Origin: Mycobacterium sp. MS1601
GTDB lineage: Bacteria; Actinomycetota; Actinomycetes; Mycobacteriales; Mycobacteriaceae
Length of the DNA stretch: 64,000 nt
Direction: 5' to 3'
Assembly (NCBI RefSeq): GCF_001984215.1
Contig: NZ_CP019420.1
Coordinates: forward strand, 6,262,001 to 6,326,000
The notes beneath the pieces were generated by a model. The model had not been told where the DNA came from. It saw nothing but the letters and a program-made list of their open reading frames with translations, and searched no databases. A program made the translations under genes and the position numbers. Shown here piece after piece: positions 48,649-58,324 of the stretch. Each line of letters starts with the position of its first letter. Positions within the stretch are counted from its first letter, which is position 1.

Positions 48649-49326
48649 TCACCCCGCGGCGATCCGCTCCGACTGTTTGGCCATGACATCGAGAAATGTC
48701 TGCGGCAGAGTGGCTTTGGCGCTGATGCCAGGGTTTTCCACCGGCAGGCTCAGACCTATCATCGCCATGGGTCCGATGTTGGCAAAGGTCATGTACACAC
48801 TGCTCTCGACGCCGCTGAGGTTCATGGTCTGCTGGTAGACCAGCGCGTCGTCGGCGGCGGGAAGTGCCTCGTCCAGCTTGGTGGTGACCATCGGGATCCC
48901 CGGTGAGGACGGGTCGAAGAAGGTCTGGAAGGTCTCGCAGCGTGCCGCCGTCTGCGCCAGTTCGTCGAGATTCAGATGCCAGGACAGCACCGTGACGACG
49001 ATCCGCGCGCCGTCATAGCCGGCGCTGAATTGTTCGGCACTGCCAGGGCCGCGCTGCGCTGATGCGGCGATCACATTGGTCAAGCCGTCGCTGCAGCCGG
49101 GGGGTTTGGACAGCATCGCGGGAGGTCCGCCCGCACCGTCGGGCTGGCCGGGTTCGAAATCGATGCGGTGGTACTCGACGCCGTCCGGAAAATCGGCGGG
49201 CCCCAGAACCACTTTTTCCAACGTGGCGCCGGGCCATGTGGCGGTACCGGCGATCACGGAACTGCACGCCGAGACGGCCATCGCCACCAGGGCGCTTGCG
49301 GAGACCGCGCATATGCGGCGAATCAC
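48649..49326 (-). CDS. putative lipoprotein (DUF5642-like)
   Basis: 225 residues. The signal peptide ends in the lipobox VSAC (Cys21), so it is a lipoprotein. The mature part (WPGATLEKVVLGPADFPDGVEY, RCETFQTFFD, NIGPMAMIGLSLP) fits the LpqN/DUF5642-type mycobacterial lipoproteins by pattern, at moderate confidence. It has no catalytic motif I can see. It lies 62 bp upstream-side of map, on the same strand. Confidence 0.6.
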   Translation of the reverse strand: MIRRICAVSASALVAMAVSACSSVIAGTATWPGATLEKVVLGPADFPDGVEYHRIDFEPGQPDGAGGPPAMLSKPPGCSDGLTNVIAASAQRGPGSAEQFSAGYDGARIVVTVLSWHLNLDELAQTAARCETFQTFFDPSSPGIPMVTTKLDEALPAADDALVYQQTMNLSGVESSVYMTFANIGPMAMIGLSLPVENPGISAKATLPQTFLDVMAKQSERIAAG

Positions 49327-49388
49327 CGCTCCAGGCTACCGGCCGGCGTCGGGGCCACGACCGGCCATCAGCTCCAGCTGGGCTCCAC

Positions 49389-50252
49389 TCACGCCGAAGG
49401 CAGCGTCAGGATGTCCGCGCCGTCGTCGGTGACCACCAGGGTGTGTTCGAACTGTGCGGTCCAGCGCTTGTCCCTGGTGGCCACGGTCCAGCCGTCGTCC
49501 CAGATCTCGTAGTCGAGGCCGCCCAGGTTGATCATCGGCTCGATGGTGAACGTCATGCCGGGTTCCAGCACGGTGTCGACGGACGGCTGGTCGTAGTGCA
49601 GCACCACCAGTCCGTTGTGGAACGTCTCGCCGATGCCGTGGCCGGTGAAATCGCGAACGACGTTGTAGCCGAATCGGTTTGCGTAGGCTTCGATCACCCG
49701 GCCCACCACAGAGAGCTGACGGCCGGGTTTGACCGCCTTGATGGCCCGCATGGTGGCTTCGTGGGTGCGTTCGACCAGCAGCCGGTGTTCCTCGGCCACG
49801 TTGCCGGCCAGGAAGGTGGCGTTCGTGTCACCGTGCACGCCGTCGATGTAGGCGGTGACGTCGATGTTGACGATGTCGCCGTCCTCGATCACCGTCGAGT
49901 CCGGGATACCGTGGCAGATGATCTCGTTCAGCGAAGTGCAGCAGGACTTCGGAAAGCCCTTGTAGCCCAGCGTCGACGGGTACGCGCCGTGGTCGACCAT
50001 GTACTCGTGCGCGATGCGGTCCAGCCGGTCGGTGGTGACTCCGGGGGCCACCGCTTTGCCGGCTTCGGCCAGCGCGTCGGCGGCGATGCGTCCGGCCACC
50101 CGCATCTTCTCGATCACCTCGGGCGCCTGCACCCAGGGCTCGCTGCCCTCTTTGGCGGTCGGCTTCCAAGCGTATTCGGGCCGGGGAATCGACTTGGGCA
50201 CCGGCAGCGTGGGCGACACCTCACCGGAGCGGAGCGCGGAACGAACTGACAT
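49389..50252 (-). CDS. map: methionine aminopeptidase type I (MapB-like)
   Basis: 287-residue type Ic enzyme. The metal ligands appear in order: two Asp in [19 protein letters not shown], His in [11 protein letters not shown], Glu in [11 protein letters not shown] and Glu in QFEHTLVV. An N-terminal extension with [15 protein letters not shown] is the SH3-binding-like linker of the mycobacterial type Ic enzyme. It removes initiator Met. Equivalent to Rv2861c. Confidence 0.93.
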   Translation of the reverse strand: MSVRSALRSGEVSPTLPVPKSIPRPEYAWKPTAKEGSEPWVQAPEVIEKMRVAGRIAADALAEAGKAVAPGVTTDRLDRIAHEYMVDHGAYPSTLGYKGFPKSCCTSLNEIICHGIPDSTVIEDGDIVNIDVTAYIDGVHGDTNATFLAGNVAEEHRLLVERTHEATMRAIKAVKPGRQLSVVGRVIEAYANRFGYNVVRDFTGHGIGETFHNGLVVLHYDQPSVDTVLEPGMTFTIEPMINLGGLDYEIWDDGWTVATRDKRWTAQFEHTLVVTDDGADILTLPSA

Positions 50253-50288
50253 GACGCCAGGGTAGCTGGGCGAACGCCGAGAGAGCCG

Positions 50289-50870
50289 TCACGCCCGCCG
50301 TTTGCGGTTCCAGCCCCGGCGCGGCCCCCGGATGTCGACGCCTCCGCACACCACCTTGCCGGTGAGAATGACGTGTGGATTGCCCTCGGCGGGAGCATCT
50401 TTGCGATGGTCGCGAGCACTGCCCATGATCACCTCGATGTCATCGATGGAGGCGCTGGCGCCGTCGGGCAGCCGCAGATCCAGGCCGCCGACCCGCAGGT
50501 CCAGTTCGATCACCACGATGGGCCCGCCGAACTTGGCACGGGTGAGGTCCAGATCCACCGAACCCATCCGGCGCACCAGGGCCAGCCGGGTGGGTACCGT
50601 CCACTGCCCGTGGCGCTTCAGCGAGCCCATGACACCGCGCAGCTCCACCCGGTCGGCAGCCGAGGTGACGATGGCGCCGGGACCGGGCAGATCGTCGACC
50701 AGGATGTCGAGCTCGGCTCGCATCCGTGCCGACGACACCTGTACCGAACGCTCCTCGAACTCGTCTATGTCGATCAGACCCAGCGCGACGGCATTGTGCA
50801 GCCTACGCAGCGTGCCATTGCGATCGGCGTCGGAAACGCGCATCGCAGCGGTGTGGTCGTCGACGGTCAT
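50289..50870 (-). CDS. DUF1707 and LiaF-type domain protein
   Basis: 193 residues. The first part, RVSDADRNGTLRRLHNAVALGLIDIDEFEER in two pieces, is the DUF1707 helical domain. The rest (GVMGSLKRHGQWTVP, GSVDLDLTRAKF, GPIVVIELDLRVGGLDLRLP) is the beta-rich LiaF/DUF2154-type C-terminal domain. Such proteins are linked to cell-envelope stress responses. ATG 50870 is used. It resembles Rv2862c, and follows the PBP lipoprotein gene on the same strand. Confidence 0.75.
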   Translation of the reverse strand: MTVDDHTAAMRVSDADRNGTLRRLHNAVALGLIDIDEFEERSVQVSSARMRAELDILVDDLPGPGAIVTSAADRVELRGVMGSLKRHGQWTVPTRLALVRRMGSVDLDLTRAKFGGPIVVIELDLRVGGLDLRLPDGASASIDDIEVIMGSARDHRKDAPAEGNPHVILTGKVVCGGVDIRGPRRGWNRKRRA

Positions 50871-50891
50871 GGTGCTACCCAAGGTACCGCG

Positions 50892-52705
50892 TCAGGTCAG
50901 GTAATCACCGGGCAAGCTGTCCAGCATCTGCCTGGTCATCCGCACTGCGTACTCCGAGCTCCCGCCCCCGACGATCAGCGAGGCAAACGCCATGTCTCCG
51001 CGGTAGCCGGCGAACCAGGAGTGCGAGCCGCCGGCGAACTCGGCCTCGCCGGTCTTGCCGTAGACCACTCCGGCGTCGGCCAGATCCTTGGCGGTGCCAT
51101 TGGTGATCACCAGCCGCATCATCGAGCGCAGGCCGTCGAGCAGTTCGGGACTGATCGGCCTGGCCTCACCGGTCACCTTGGTCTCGTGGCCGACGATCAG
51201 ATGTGGCACCGGCGTCTTGCCCGATGCGACGGTAGCGGCCACCAGCGCCATACCGAACGGGCTGGCCAGCACCTTGCCCTGGCCGAAGCCGTCCTCGATG
51301 CGCTCGGTCAGGTTCACCGTCGGCGGCACCGAGCCGGTGAACGTGGTCAAGCCGTCGATCTCGTAATCCTGGCCCAGCCCGTACTGAGCGGCGGCCACGG
51401 TCAGGCCGTCGCGCGGCATCCGGCTGGCCAGTTCGGCGAACGTGGTGTTGCAGGAGCTGGCGAAGGCCCGCGACATCGGCACCACACCCAGGTCGAAGCC
51501 GCCGTAGTTGGGCACGATGCGATGCCCGATCTCGGCGGTGCCGGGGCAGCCGAGCAGGGTGTTGGGTGTGGCCATGGCGCGGTCCATCGCCGCGCCCGCG
51601 GTGATGATCTTGAACGTCGACCCGGGCGGGTACTGCCCGGTGGCGGCCACCGGCCCGTCGGCGTCGGCCGCGGCGTTCTGCGCCACCGCCAGGATCTCCC
51701 CCGTCGACGGCCGGAGCACCACCAGCATCGCCTTCATGCCCTGTCCGTCGACGGCGTTTTGCGCGGCATTCTGCACCGCGCGGTCCAGGGTGATGGAGAT
51801 CGACGGCGCGGGTGCCGGCGGTTCTTCCTTGAAGACGTCGACGTCCACGCCGTTCTGGTTCATGCTGACCACCCGCCAGCCGGCGTCGCCGTCGAGTTCG
51901 TCGATCACGGCCTTCTTCACCTCGGTGACGATCGCCGGCGCGAAGCGTGGATCGGTGGGCAGCAGGTCGGCCTGGGGAGTGATCACCACCCCCGGCAACT
52001 TCTCGATGGCGGGCGCTATCCGGTCGTTGTCGGCCTTGTTCAAGGTGATCAGGCTCAGCGCCCCGGTGGTGGAGCTGGCTTCCTCGGCGAGCCGCTGCGG
52101 GTCGAGTGTCGGAATGAAGGGCCTCAGTGCGTCGGTGACGAAGCGCGAGGTGTTCATCAGGTCGCGGCCGGCCTTGGCGGCGTCGAGTTGGTAGTGGTAC
52201 AGGTTGCCCGGCACCAGGACGTCACTGCCGCCGAGCTCGTTGACCGAGGCGCGCCGCGGCGGGTCCGAGCGCAGTTGCAGCGTTTGATTCTCCCCAGCTT
52301 CGGGTGCAGACCCGTTGCGGCCCAACGGACTTCCCACTGCCCTTCGTCGCGGACCATGTTCAGCTGGCCGTCGTAGGACCACGTGCGCCCCTTCGGCAGG
52401 TGCCAGGTGTAGCGGTAGTTGACGCTGCCGATGTCTTGCGTGTACTTGGTGCCGGTGACCTGGGCGTCGAGATGTTGGGCCTGCAGCCCGCCCCAGGCCG
52501 CGTTGAGTGCGGCGCGGGCCTCGTCGGGCTTGTCGGTGAACTGTGAGGCGCCGGTGGTGTCGCCGGTGGCCAGGGCGGCGAAGAACTGCTCCGCGGCGGG
52601 TGCGGGTCCGTCCGGCCGTGGTGTGCAGGCGGTGAGTCCGACGGCGAATCCCGCGACGACCACCGTTGCCGTTACGCGTGTTACTAGTGATCCGTTTGTG
52701 ACCAT
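50892..52705 (-). CDS. penicillin-binding lipoprotein (apparent frameshift)
   Basis: About 604 residues if one base is restored; matches Rv2864c. The signal peptide ends in the lipobox VGLTAC, followed by an NTF2-like MecA-N domain (EQFFAALATGDTTG). The frame breaks after GLHPKLG; adding one base to the CCCC run at 52292-52295 (+ strand) gives ENQTLQLRSDPPRRASVNE, exactly as the family expects. The transpeptidase domain has SxxK in PPGSTFKI, SxN in SCNTTFAE and KTG in GKTGEAEF. It cross-links peptidoglycan at the outer face. Confidence 0.88.
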
Positions 52706-52837
52706 TGAGGCTGATGTTAGAGCTGCGACAGCACGCTGTTGGTTAGGCACACCGAGAGCGTCGGAAGCCCGCGTTGTTTTCTGCGCCACGGCTGCGCTGA
52801 GGCGCTTTTCGCCGCCCTACGGCAGAAATCAAGCGGT

Positions 52838-53692
52838 TCAGTCGAGCAGCACGGTGGCGAACGTACCCACCTCTGTGAACCCCACCCGCGCATAGGCGGA
52901 CCGGGCCACGGCGTTGTAGTCGTTGACGTACAGGCTGGCCACCCGGCCGCCGGCCACCACCGCGGCCGCCAATGCCGCCGTGCCCGTCGCACCCAGTCCC
53001 TGGCCACGTCGCTCGGGATGCACCCAGACGCCCTGGATCTGACCCACCGACGGCGACTGTGAGCCGACCTCGGCCTTGAACACCACTTGACCGTGCTCGA
53101 AGCGAGCCCAGGCCCGGCCCGCAGCGATCAGCCCGGCCACTCGACGCCGATAGCCGCGCCCGCCGTCGCCGAGTCTCGGGTCGATGCCCACCTCACCGAT
53201 GAACATGTCGATGGCCGCCACCAGATAGGAATCCAGCTCGTCGATGCGCACGCGGCGCACCGCGGGGTCCACCGGGCACATCGGGGGTGTCGCCAGCGCC
53301 AGCAATGGTTGTTGATCACGCACGTCGCGCGCTGGGCCCCAGGCACTTTCGAGCCGCTTCCACATCGGCAGCACCAGCTCGGCCCGGCCCACCAGCGACG
53401 AACAACGGCGCGCGGTGCTCATGGCTTTGTCGGCGAAGGCGTGCAGATCCGGGGCCGACCCGCGCAGCGGGATCAGGTTGGCGCCGGCGTAACACAGCGA
53501 CTCCTCGGCACGTCTGCGCGTCCACAGCTCACCACCGATGGCATTGGGGTCGATCCCGTGGTCGGCGACGCGGGCCGCCACCATGCACGAACCCACCGGA
53601 TCGTCGTCGAAAACCCGATGTGCGGCGGCCGCGTCGCGCACCACAGACACCCGCCGCTCGTCGACCAGACGAAACAGAGGTGGAGCCGACAT
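52838..53692 (-). CDS. GNAT acetyltransferase (Rv2867c-like, DUF4081)
   Basis: 284 residues. The N-terminal half is the DUF4081 accessory domain (PVGSCMVAARVADHG), and the C-terminal GNAT has the acetyl-CoA loop in VHPERRGQGLGATGTAALA and a final SLYVNDYNAVARSAYARVGF. Substrate unknown. It precedes the PBP lipoprotein by about 130 bp and follows ispG, as in M. tuberculosis Rv2867c-Rv2868c. Confidence 0.85.
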   Translation of the reverse strand: MSAPPLFRLVDERRVSVVRDAAAAHRVFDDDPVGSCMVAARVADHGIDPNAIGGELWTRRRAEESLCYAGANLIPLRGSAPDLHAFADKAMSTARRCSSLVGRAELVLPMWKRLESAWGPARDVRDQQPLLALATPPMCPVDPAVRRVRIDELDSYLVAAIDMFIGEVGIDPRLGDGGRGYRRRVAGLIAAGRAWARFEHGQVVFKAEVGSQSPSVGQIQGVWVHPERRGQGLGATGTAALAAAVVAGGRVASLYVNDYNAVARSAYARVGFTEVGTFATVLLD

Positions 53693-53740
53693 CAGGACTC
53701 TTTCTCACGACCGCGGCTCCCGGTTAGCCGCATACCGCTC

Positions 53741-54898
53741 CTAGCTTACGGTCACCACCGGCGGTCCGCTGGCACTTGCGTCTTCACCGCGCTCCTCGGC
53801 GATTCGCAACGCCTCTTCGATCAGGGTCTCGACGATCTGCGCCTCCGGCACCGTCTTGATGACTTCACCGCGAACGAAGATCTGGCCCTTGCCATTTCCG
53901 GACGCAACGCCCAGATCGGCCTCGCGGGCCTCACCCGGTCCGTTCACCACACACCCCATCACGGCCACCCGCAGCGGCACGTTCATCCCCTCGAGACCGG
54001 CGGTGACCTCGTTGGCCAGGGTGTAGACGTCGACCTGCGCGCGACCGCAGGACGGGCAGGACACGATCTCCAGCCCGCGCGGACGCAGGTTCAGCGACTC
54101 CAGGATCTGGTTGCCGACCTTGATCTCCTCGACCGGCGGCGCCGACAGGGACACGCGGATGGTGTCGCCGATGCCCTTGCTCAGCAGCGCACCGAACGCA
54201 ACCGCCGACTTGATGGTGCCCTGGAAAGCCGGCCCGGCCTCGGTGACGCCGAGGTGCAGCGGGTAATCGCACTGCGCGGCCAACTGCTCGTAGGCAGCCA
54301 CCATGATCACCGGGTCGTTGTGCTTGACGCTGATCTTGATGTCGCCGAAGCCGTGTTCTTCGAACAGCGAGGCCTCCCAGAGCGCGGACTCCACCAGAGC
54401 CTCCGGGGTGGCCTTGCCGTACTTCTTCAGCAGCCGCGGATCCAGCGAGCCGGCGTTGACGCCGATGCGGATCGGGATGCCCGCGTCACCGGCCGCCTTG
54501 GCGACCTCCTTGACCCGGCCGTCGAACTCTTTGATGTTGCCGGGGTTCACCCGGACCGCGGCGCACCCGGCGTCGATGGCGGCGAAGATGTACTTGGGCT
54601 GGAAGTGGATGTCGGCGATCACCGGGATGTTCGCCTTTTTGGCGATCGCGGGCAGCGCGTCGGCGTCTTCCTGGCGCGGGCAGGCGACGCGCACGATGTC
54701 GCAGCCGGAGGCCGTCAGTTCGGCGATCTGCTGCAGCGTGGAGTTGATGTCGTGGGTCTTGGTGGTGCACATCGACTGCACGGCGATCGGATGCTCACTG
54801 CCGACGCCGACACCGCCCACCATCAGCTGGCGCGTCTTGCGCCTCGGGGAGAGCGTGGGCGCCGGGGCTGCCGGCATACCCAGGCCGATCATGGTCAT
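53741..54898 (-). CDS. ispG: (E)-4-hydroxy-3-methylbut-2-enyl-diphosphate synthase
   Basis: 385-residue IspG (GcpE). The TIM-barrel part has [11 protein letters not shown] and [12 protein letters not shown]; the C-terminal 4Fe-4S site is CPSCGRAQ and [10 protein letters not shown], with a Glu completing it. It reduces MEcPP to HMBPP in the non-mevalonate isoprenoid pathway. ATG 54898 is preceded by AGGAGAAA. With dxr two genes away, the region holds two steps of the same pathway. Equivalent to Rv2868c. Confidence 0.95.
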   Translation of the reverse strand: MTMIGLGMPAAPAPTLSPRRKTRQLMVGGVGVGSEHPIAVQSMCTTKTHDINSTLQQIAELTASGCDIVRVACPRQEDADALPAIAKKANIPVIADIHFQPKYIFAAIDAGCAAVRVNPGNIKEFDGRVKEVAKAAGDAGIPIRIGVNAGSLDPRLLKKYGKATPEALVESALWEASLFEEHGFGDIKISVKHNDPVIMVAAYEQLAAQCDYPLHLGVTEAGPAFQGTIKSAVAFGALLSKGIGDTIRVSLSAPPVEEIKVGNQILESLNLRPRGLEIVSCPSCGRAQVDVYTLANEVTAGLEGMNVPLRVAVMGCVVNGPGEAREADLGVASGNGKGQIFVRGEVIKTVPEAQIVETLIEEALRIAEERGEDASASGPPVVTVS

Positions 54899-54908
54899 CA
54901 GATTTCTC

Positions 54909-56132
54909 CTATTGGAACAGCCTGATCGGGTTGACCAGATCTGCAGTCACGGTCAGCAGCATGTAGCCGACCACCACCACCAACACTACGTAGGTGGCGG
55001 GCATCAGCTTGAGGTAGTTGACGGGGGCGGCGGCCACCCTGCCGCGCGCCGCTCGGAGCATATTGCGGATCTTCTCGTAGACCGCAATCGCGATGTGGCC
55101 GCCGTCGAACGGCAGCAGCGGCACCAGGTTCACCGCGCCGAGCACGAAGTTCAGCTGGGCCAGGAAGAACCAGAACGCCACCCACAGTCCGGCGTCGACG
55201 GTGTCGCCACCGATGATGGAGGCGCCGACCACGCTGATGGGCGTCTCGGGGTCGCGTTCGCCGCCGCCGATGGCGTCCACCAGAGCGCCGATCTTGGTGG
55301 GGATGTTCGCCAGCGCCTTGCCGAGTTCGACCGCAAGATCGCCGGTGAAGGCGAAGGTGGCCGGGATCGCCGAGAGCGGGTTGTGGTGGGTGGGCCCGAA
55401 CTGGGCGGCGGCGACGCCGATGGCGCCGACGTCGATGGTCTGCTCGGCGCCGTCGGCGCCGGTGGTGATGCGCTTGGTCTGGGTGACGTCGACGACGGTG
55501 GTGAACTGCCTGCCGTCGCGTTCCACGGTGAACGGCGTCGGCGCGTTGAGCTCGCGCACCGCGGTCACCATCTCGTCGAAGTTGGCGACCGGGGTGTCGC
55601 CCACCTTGACGATGGTGTCACCGGACTGGATGCCGGCCTGGGCAGCCGGCCCGGCGCCGGCGCATTCACCCAATTCACCGCGGGCGATTTCCGGTGCCAC
55701 ACAAGCCGTTTGGCCGACGATCGCAGTGGTGGGCGGGTGCAGGTTGGGCAGGCCCCAGACCACGGCGATGCCGTAGATCAGCACCAGGCCGATGATGAAG
55801 TTCATCGCCGGCCCGGCGAACAGGACCGCGACCCGCTTCCAGGTCTTCTGCCGGAACATCGCGTACTTGCGATCCTCGGGAGACAGTTCCTCCACCGAGG
55901 TCATCCCGGCGATGTCGCAGAAGCCGCCCAGCGGGATGGCCTTGATGCCGTATTCGGTCTCACCCAGGCGGTTGGGCCGCCACGTCGACCAGAGCGTCGG
56001 CCCGAATCCGACGAAGTACCGGCGCACCTTCATGCCGGTGGCGCGGGCCACCCACATGTGGCCGCACTCGTGCAGCGCCACCGAGACCAGGATGGCCAGG
56101 GCGAACAGCACGATTCCCAGAGCGAACATCAT
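54909..56132 (-). CDS. rip1: site-2 protease Rip1 (M50)
   Basis: 407-residue intramembrane zinc metalloprotease. The first helix contains the HExxH motif in [12 protein letters not shown]; a PDZ domain (about residues 155-235, [17 protein letters not shown]) follows; the third zinc ligand is in the FDGGHIAIA motif near residue 345. It cleaves anti-sigma factors such as those of SigK, SigL and SigM, linking it to the SigK-type genes nearby. It overlaps dxr by 4 bp. Equivalent to Rv2869c. Confidence 0.93.
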   Translation of the reverse strand: MMFALGIVLFALAILVSVALHECGHMWVARATGMKVRRYFVGFGPTLWSTWRPNRLGETEYGIKAIPLGGFCDIAGMTSVEELSPEDRKYAMFRQKTWKRVAVLFAGPAMNFIIGLVLIYGIAVVWGLPNLHPPTTAIVGQTACVAPEIARGELGECAGAGPAAQAGIQSGDTIVKVGDTPVANFDEMVTAVRELNAPTPFTVERDGRQFTTVVDVTQTKRITTGADGAEQTIDVGAIGVAAAQFGPTHHNPLSAIPATFAFTGDLAVELGKALANIPTKIGALVDAIGGGERDPETPISVVGASIIGGDTVDAGLWVAFWFFLAQLNFVLGAVNLVPLLPFDGGHIAIAVYEKIRNMLRAARGRVAAAPVNYLKLMPATYVVLVVVVGYMLLTVTADLVNPIRLFQ

Positions 56133-57316
56133 TTTGTGGTGAGGACCTTCCGTGAAACCGCTCGATCGATCTGCGTCCGAGCGCGCTGTCGAGCCCAGCG
56201 TTCAGCGTCGAGTACATCGTCCACGGTAGCCGGTTGCGCTGCCCATTGATCGGCGGCGTGCAACACGTCACCCACCGTTGCCACGATGGTCGGGAACGAG
56301 ATCCGGCCCGCCAGGAACGCCGCAGCGGCCTCTTCATTGGCGGCGTTGTAGACCGCGGTCATGCACCCGCCCGCGGTTCCGGCGCGCCGGGCCAGGTCCA
56401 CCGCGGGGAACACAGCACTGTCCAGGGGCTCGAACTCCCAGGTGGAGGCGGTGCTCCAGTCGCAGGCGCCGGCCGCTCCCGGCACCCGGGCCGGCCAGCC
56501 CAGGGCCAGCGCGATCGGCAGTTTCATGTCCGGCGGCGACGCCTGGGCCAGGGTGGACCCGTCGCAGAAGGTCACCATGGAGTGCACGATCGACTGCGGG
56601 TGCACCACCACCTCGATCTTGTCGTAAGGGATGCCGAACAGCAGGTGAGTCTCGATGAGCTCGAGCCCCTTGTTCACCAGCGACGCCGAGTTCAGGGTGT
56701 TCATCGGCCCCATCGACCAGGTGGGATGAGCACCGGCCTGCTCAGGGGTGACGGCCTCGAGGTCCTCGGCGCGCCAGCCGCGGAACGGTCCGCCGGAGGC
56801 GGTCAACACCAGGCTGGCCACCTCCTCGGGGGCGCCGCCACGCAGGCACTGGGCCAGGGCCGAGTGCTCGGAGTCGACGGGCACGATCTGACCTGGCGCG
56901 GCCGCCTCGAGTACCAGCGGACCACCTGCCACCAGCGATTCCTTGTTGGCCAGGGCAAGCCGGGCGCCACTGTGCAGGGCCGCCAACGTGGGCCGCAGCC
57001 CGAGCGCTCCCACCAAAGCGTTGAGCACGACGTCGGCGGGGGTGTCCTCGACGATCCGGGTGGCGGCCTCGGGTCCCGAGTACCGGACCGATACGCCCAG
57101 GTCGCTGACGCGCTGGGCGCCGGCGGGATCGGCCACCGCGATGTTGGTGACGCCGGTCTGCTGCGCCTGCTGGGCCAGCAAGTCGGGATTGCCGCCGTAG
57201 GCCGCGAGGCCGACGACCTCGAAGCGGTCCGGGTTGGCCGCGATGACGTCGAGCGCCTGGGTGCCGATGGATCCGGTGCTGCCGAGGATCAGAACCCGGA
57301 CGCGATTGGTGACCAC
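56129..57316 (-). CDS. dxr: 1-deoxy-D-xylulose 5-phosphate reductoisomerase
   Basis: 395 residues. NADPH-binding [13 protein letters not shown] is at the N-terminus, [12 protein letters not shown] near residue 120, the metal site in PVDSEHSAL, and the flexible loop [21 protein letters not shown] follows. It makes MEP in the non-mevalonate isoprenoid pathway. GTG 57316 is the start; upstream in-frame residues look non-coding. It is divergent from the mpt83-like gene, leaving 189 bp for promoters. Equivalent to Rv2870c. Confidence 0.95.
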   Translation of the reverse strand: MVTNRVRVLILGSTGSIGTQALDVIAANPDRFEVVGLAAYGGNPDLLAQQAQQTGVTNIAVADPAGAQRVSDLGVSVRYSGPEAATRIVEDTPADVVLNALVGALGLRPTLAALHSGARLALANKESLVAGGPLVLEAAAPGQIVPVDSEHSALAQCLRGGAPEEVASLVLTASGGPFRGWRAEDLEAVTPEQAGAHPTWSMGPMNTLNSASLVNKGLELIETHLLFGIPYDKIEVVVHPQSIVHSMVTFCDGSTLAQASPPDMKLPIALALGWPARVPGAAGACDWSTASTWEFEPLDSAVFPAVDLARRAGTAGGCMTAVYNAANEEAAAAFLAGRISFPTIVATVGDVLHAADQWAAQPATVDDVLDAERWARQRARTQIDRAVSRKVLTTK

Positions 57317-57409
57317 CGCCCCATTGTGCCGCGCCTGTGCACGCGCGTACGAGCGCTGCGCCAGAAGCGCCGAAATTCTGACGCAACCGTGACAAAGCCC
57401 CACCGCCGG

Positions 57410-57436
57410 TCATCTAGGTCCCGGAGTGCTCCGAAT
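57410..57436 (+). promoter_or_regulatory. SigK-like promoter of mpt83
   Basis: TCATCT (57410-57415) and CCGAAT (57431-57436) are separated by 15 bases. This matches the CCATCC/CCGAAT type SigK consensus from memory, with one or two changes in the -35. The start codon is 70 bp downstream. Confidence 0.6.
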
Positions 57437-57505
57437 CGTGGATGCAGACGCCGCACGGGGCCCGTCCGTGATCACCGCAAGGCAGACAAGGAAGTCACCA
57501 GCAAC

Positions 57506-58198
57506 ATGTATGCGATCCAGCACAGAATCCTCGCCGCAGGCTTCGCCGCCACCGCGGCGTTCGCCATGTCGGCGTGTTCGGGCGAACAGGCGGAGAGCAA
57601 TGTCTCCTCGGCGTCCAGCGCGGCGTCGTCGGCAGCGGAGTCCGCGACAGGCCAGACCAGCACCATGGCGGCGCCCACCTCCAGCGCCAGTGCCGATCCC
57701 GCCGCCAATCTGGTGGGCGCGGGCTGCGCGGCGTATGCCGAACAGGTCCCCGACGGGCCGGGATCGGTGACGGGCATGGCCCAGGATCCGGTGACCGTGG
57801 CCGCATCGAACAACCCGATGCTCACGACCCTGACTCAGGCACTCTCAGGTCAGCTCAACCCGAACGTGAACCTGGTCGACACGCTCAATGGAGGCGAGTT
57901 CACCGTGTTCGCTCCCACCGACGACGCGTTCGCCAAGATCGACGCGGCCACACTCGAGCAACTCAAGACCGATTCGGATCTGCTGACATCGATCCTGACC
58001 TACCATGTGGTTCCGGGACAGGCGAGCCCGGCGCAGGTCGTCGGCGAGCACACGACCGTGCAGGGCGAGCCGGTGTCGGTCACCGGGGAAGGCGATGACC
58101 TGTTGGTCAACGACGCCGGACTGGTGTGCGGGGGCGTACAAACCGCCAACGCGACCGTCTACATGATTGATACTGTGTTGATGCCGCCAGCATCCTGA
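57506..58198 (+). CDS. mpt83: fasciclin-domain lipoprotein, MPT83-like
   Basis: 230 residues. The signal peptide ends in the lipobox MSAC (Cys24), so this is a lipoprotein. A Ser/Ala linker precedes one fasciclin (FAS1) domain: [36 protein letters not shown]. It is nearly the same as the mpt70-like protein over the FAS1 domain. ATG 57506 has AAGGAAG upstream. It is thought to mediate surface contacts. Lies in the mpt83-dipZ-mpt70 cluster, Rv2873-Rv2875. Confidence 0.88.
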   Translation: MYAIQHRILAAGFAATAAFAMSACSGEQAESNVSSASSAASSAAESATGQTSTMAAPTSSASADPAANLVGAGCAAYAEQVPDGPGSVTGMAQDPVTVAASNNPMLTTLTQALSGQLNPNVNLVDTLNGGEFTVFAPTDDAFAKIDAATLEQLKTDSDLLTSILTYHVVPGQASPAQVVGEHTTVQGEPVSVTGEGDDLLVNDAGLVCGGVQTANATVYMIDTVLMPPAS

Positions 58199-58211
58199 CG
58201 GCCCAAAGACC

Positions 58212-58249
58212 GGCAAGGCAGCCCGACCCCCCGACCGGGCTGCCTTGCC
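58212..58249 (+). terminator. strong hairpin after mpt83-like gene
   Basis: GGCAAGGCAGCCCG (58212-58225) pairs perfectly over 14 bp with CGGGCTGCCTTGCC (58236-58249), loop 10, followed by TCTTTCG. It starts 14 bp after the stop. It separates this gene from dipZ, which has its own promoter. Confidence 0.85.
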
Positions 58250-58290
58250 TCTTTCGTGCCTACGGCGCGCAAATTGCTATGTGCGACAAC

Positions 58291-58317
58291 CCATCCGGGC
58301 TCAGACCGGATCCGACT
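58291..58317 (+). promoter_or_regulatory. SigK-like promoter of dipZ
   Basis: CCATCC (58291-58296) then 15 bases then CCGACT (58312-58317). It matches the SigK-type form CCATCC-n15-CCGAAT except one base in the -10. The dipZ ATG is at 58325, 8 bases after the -10, so the transcript is likely leaderless or nearly so. Confidence 0.65.
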
Positions 58318-58324
58318 AACAGTT

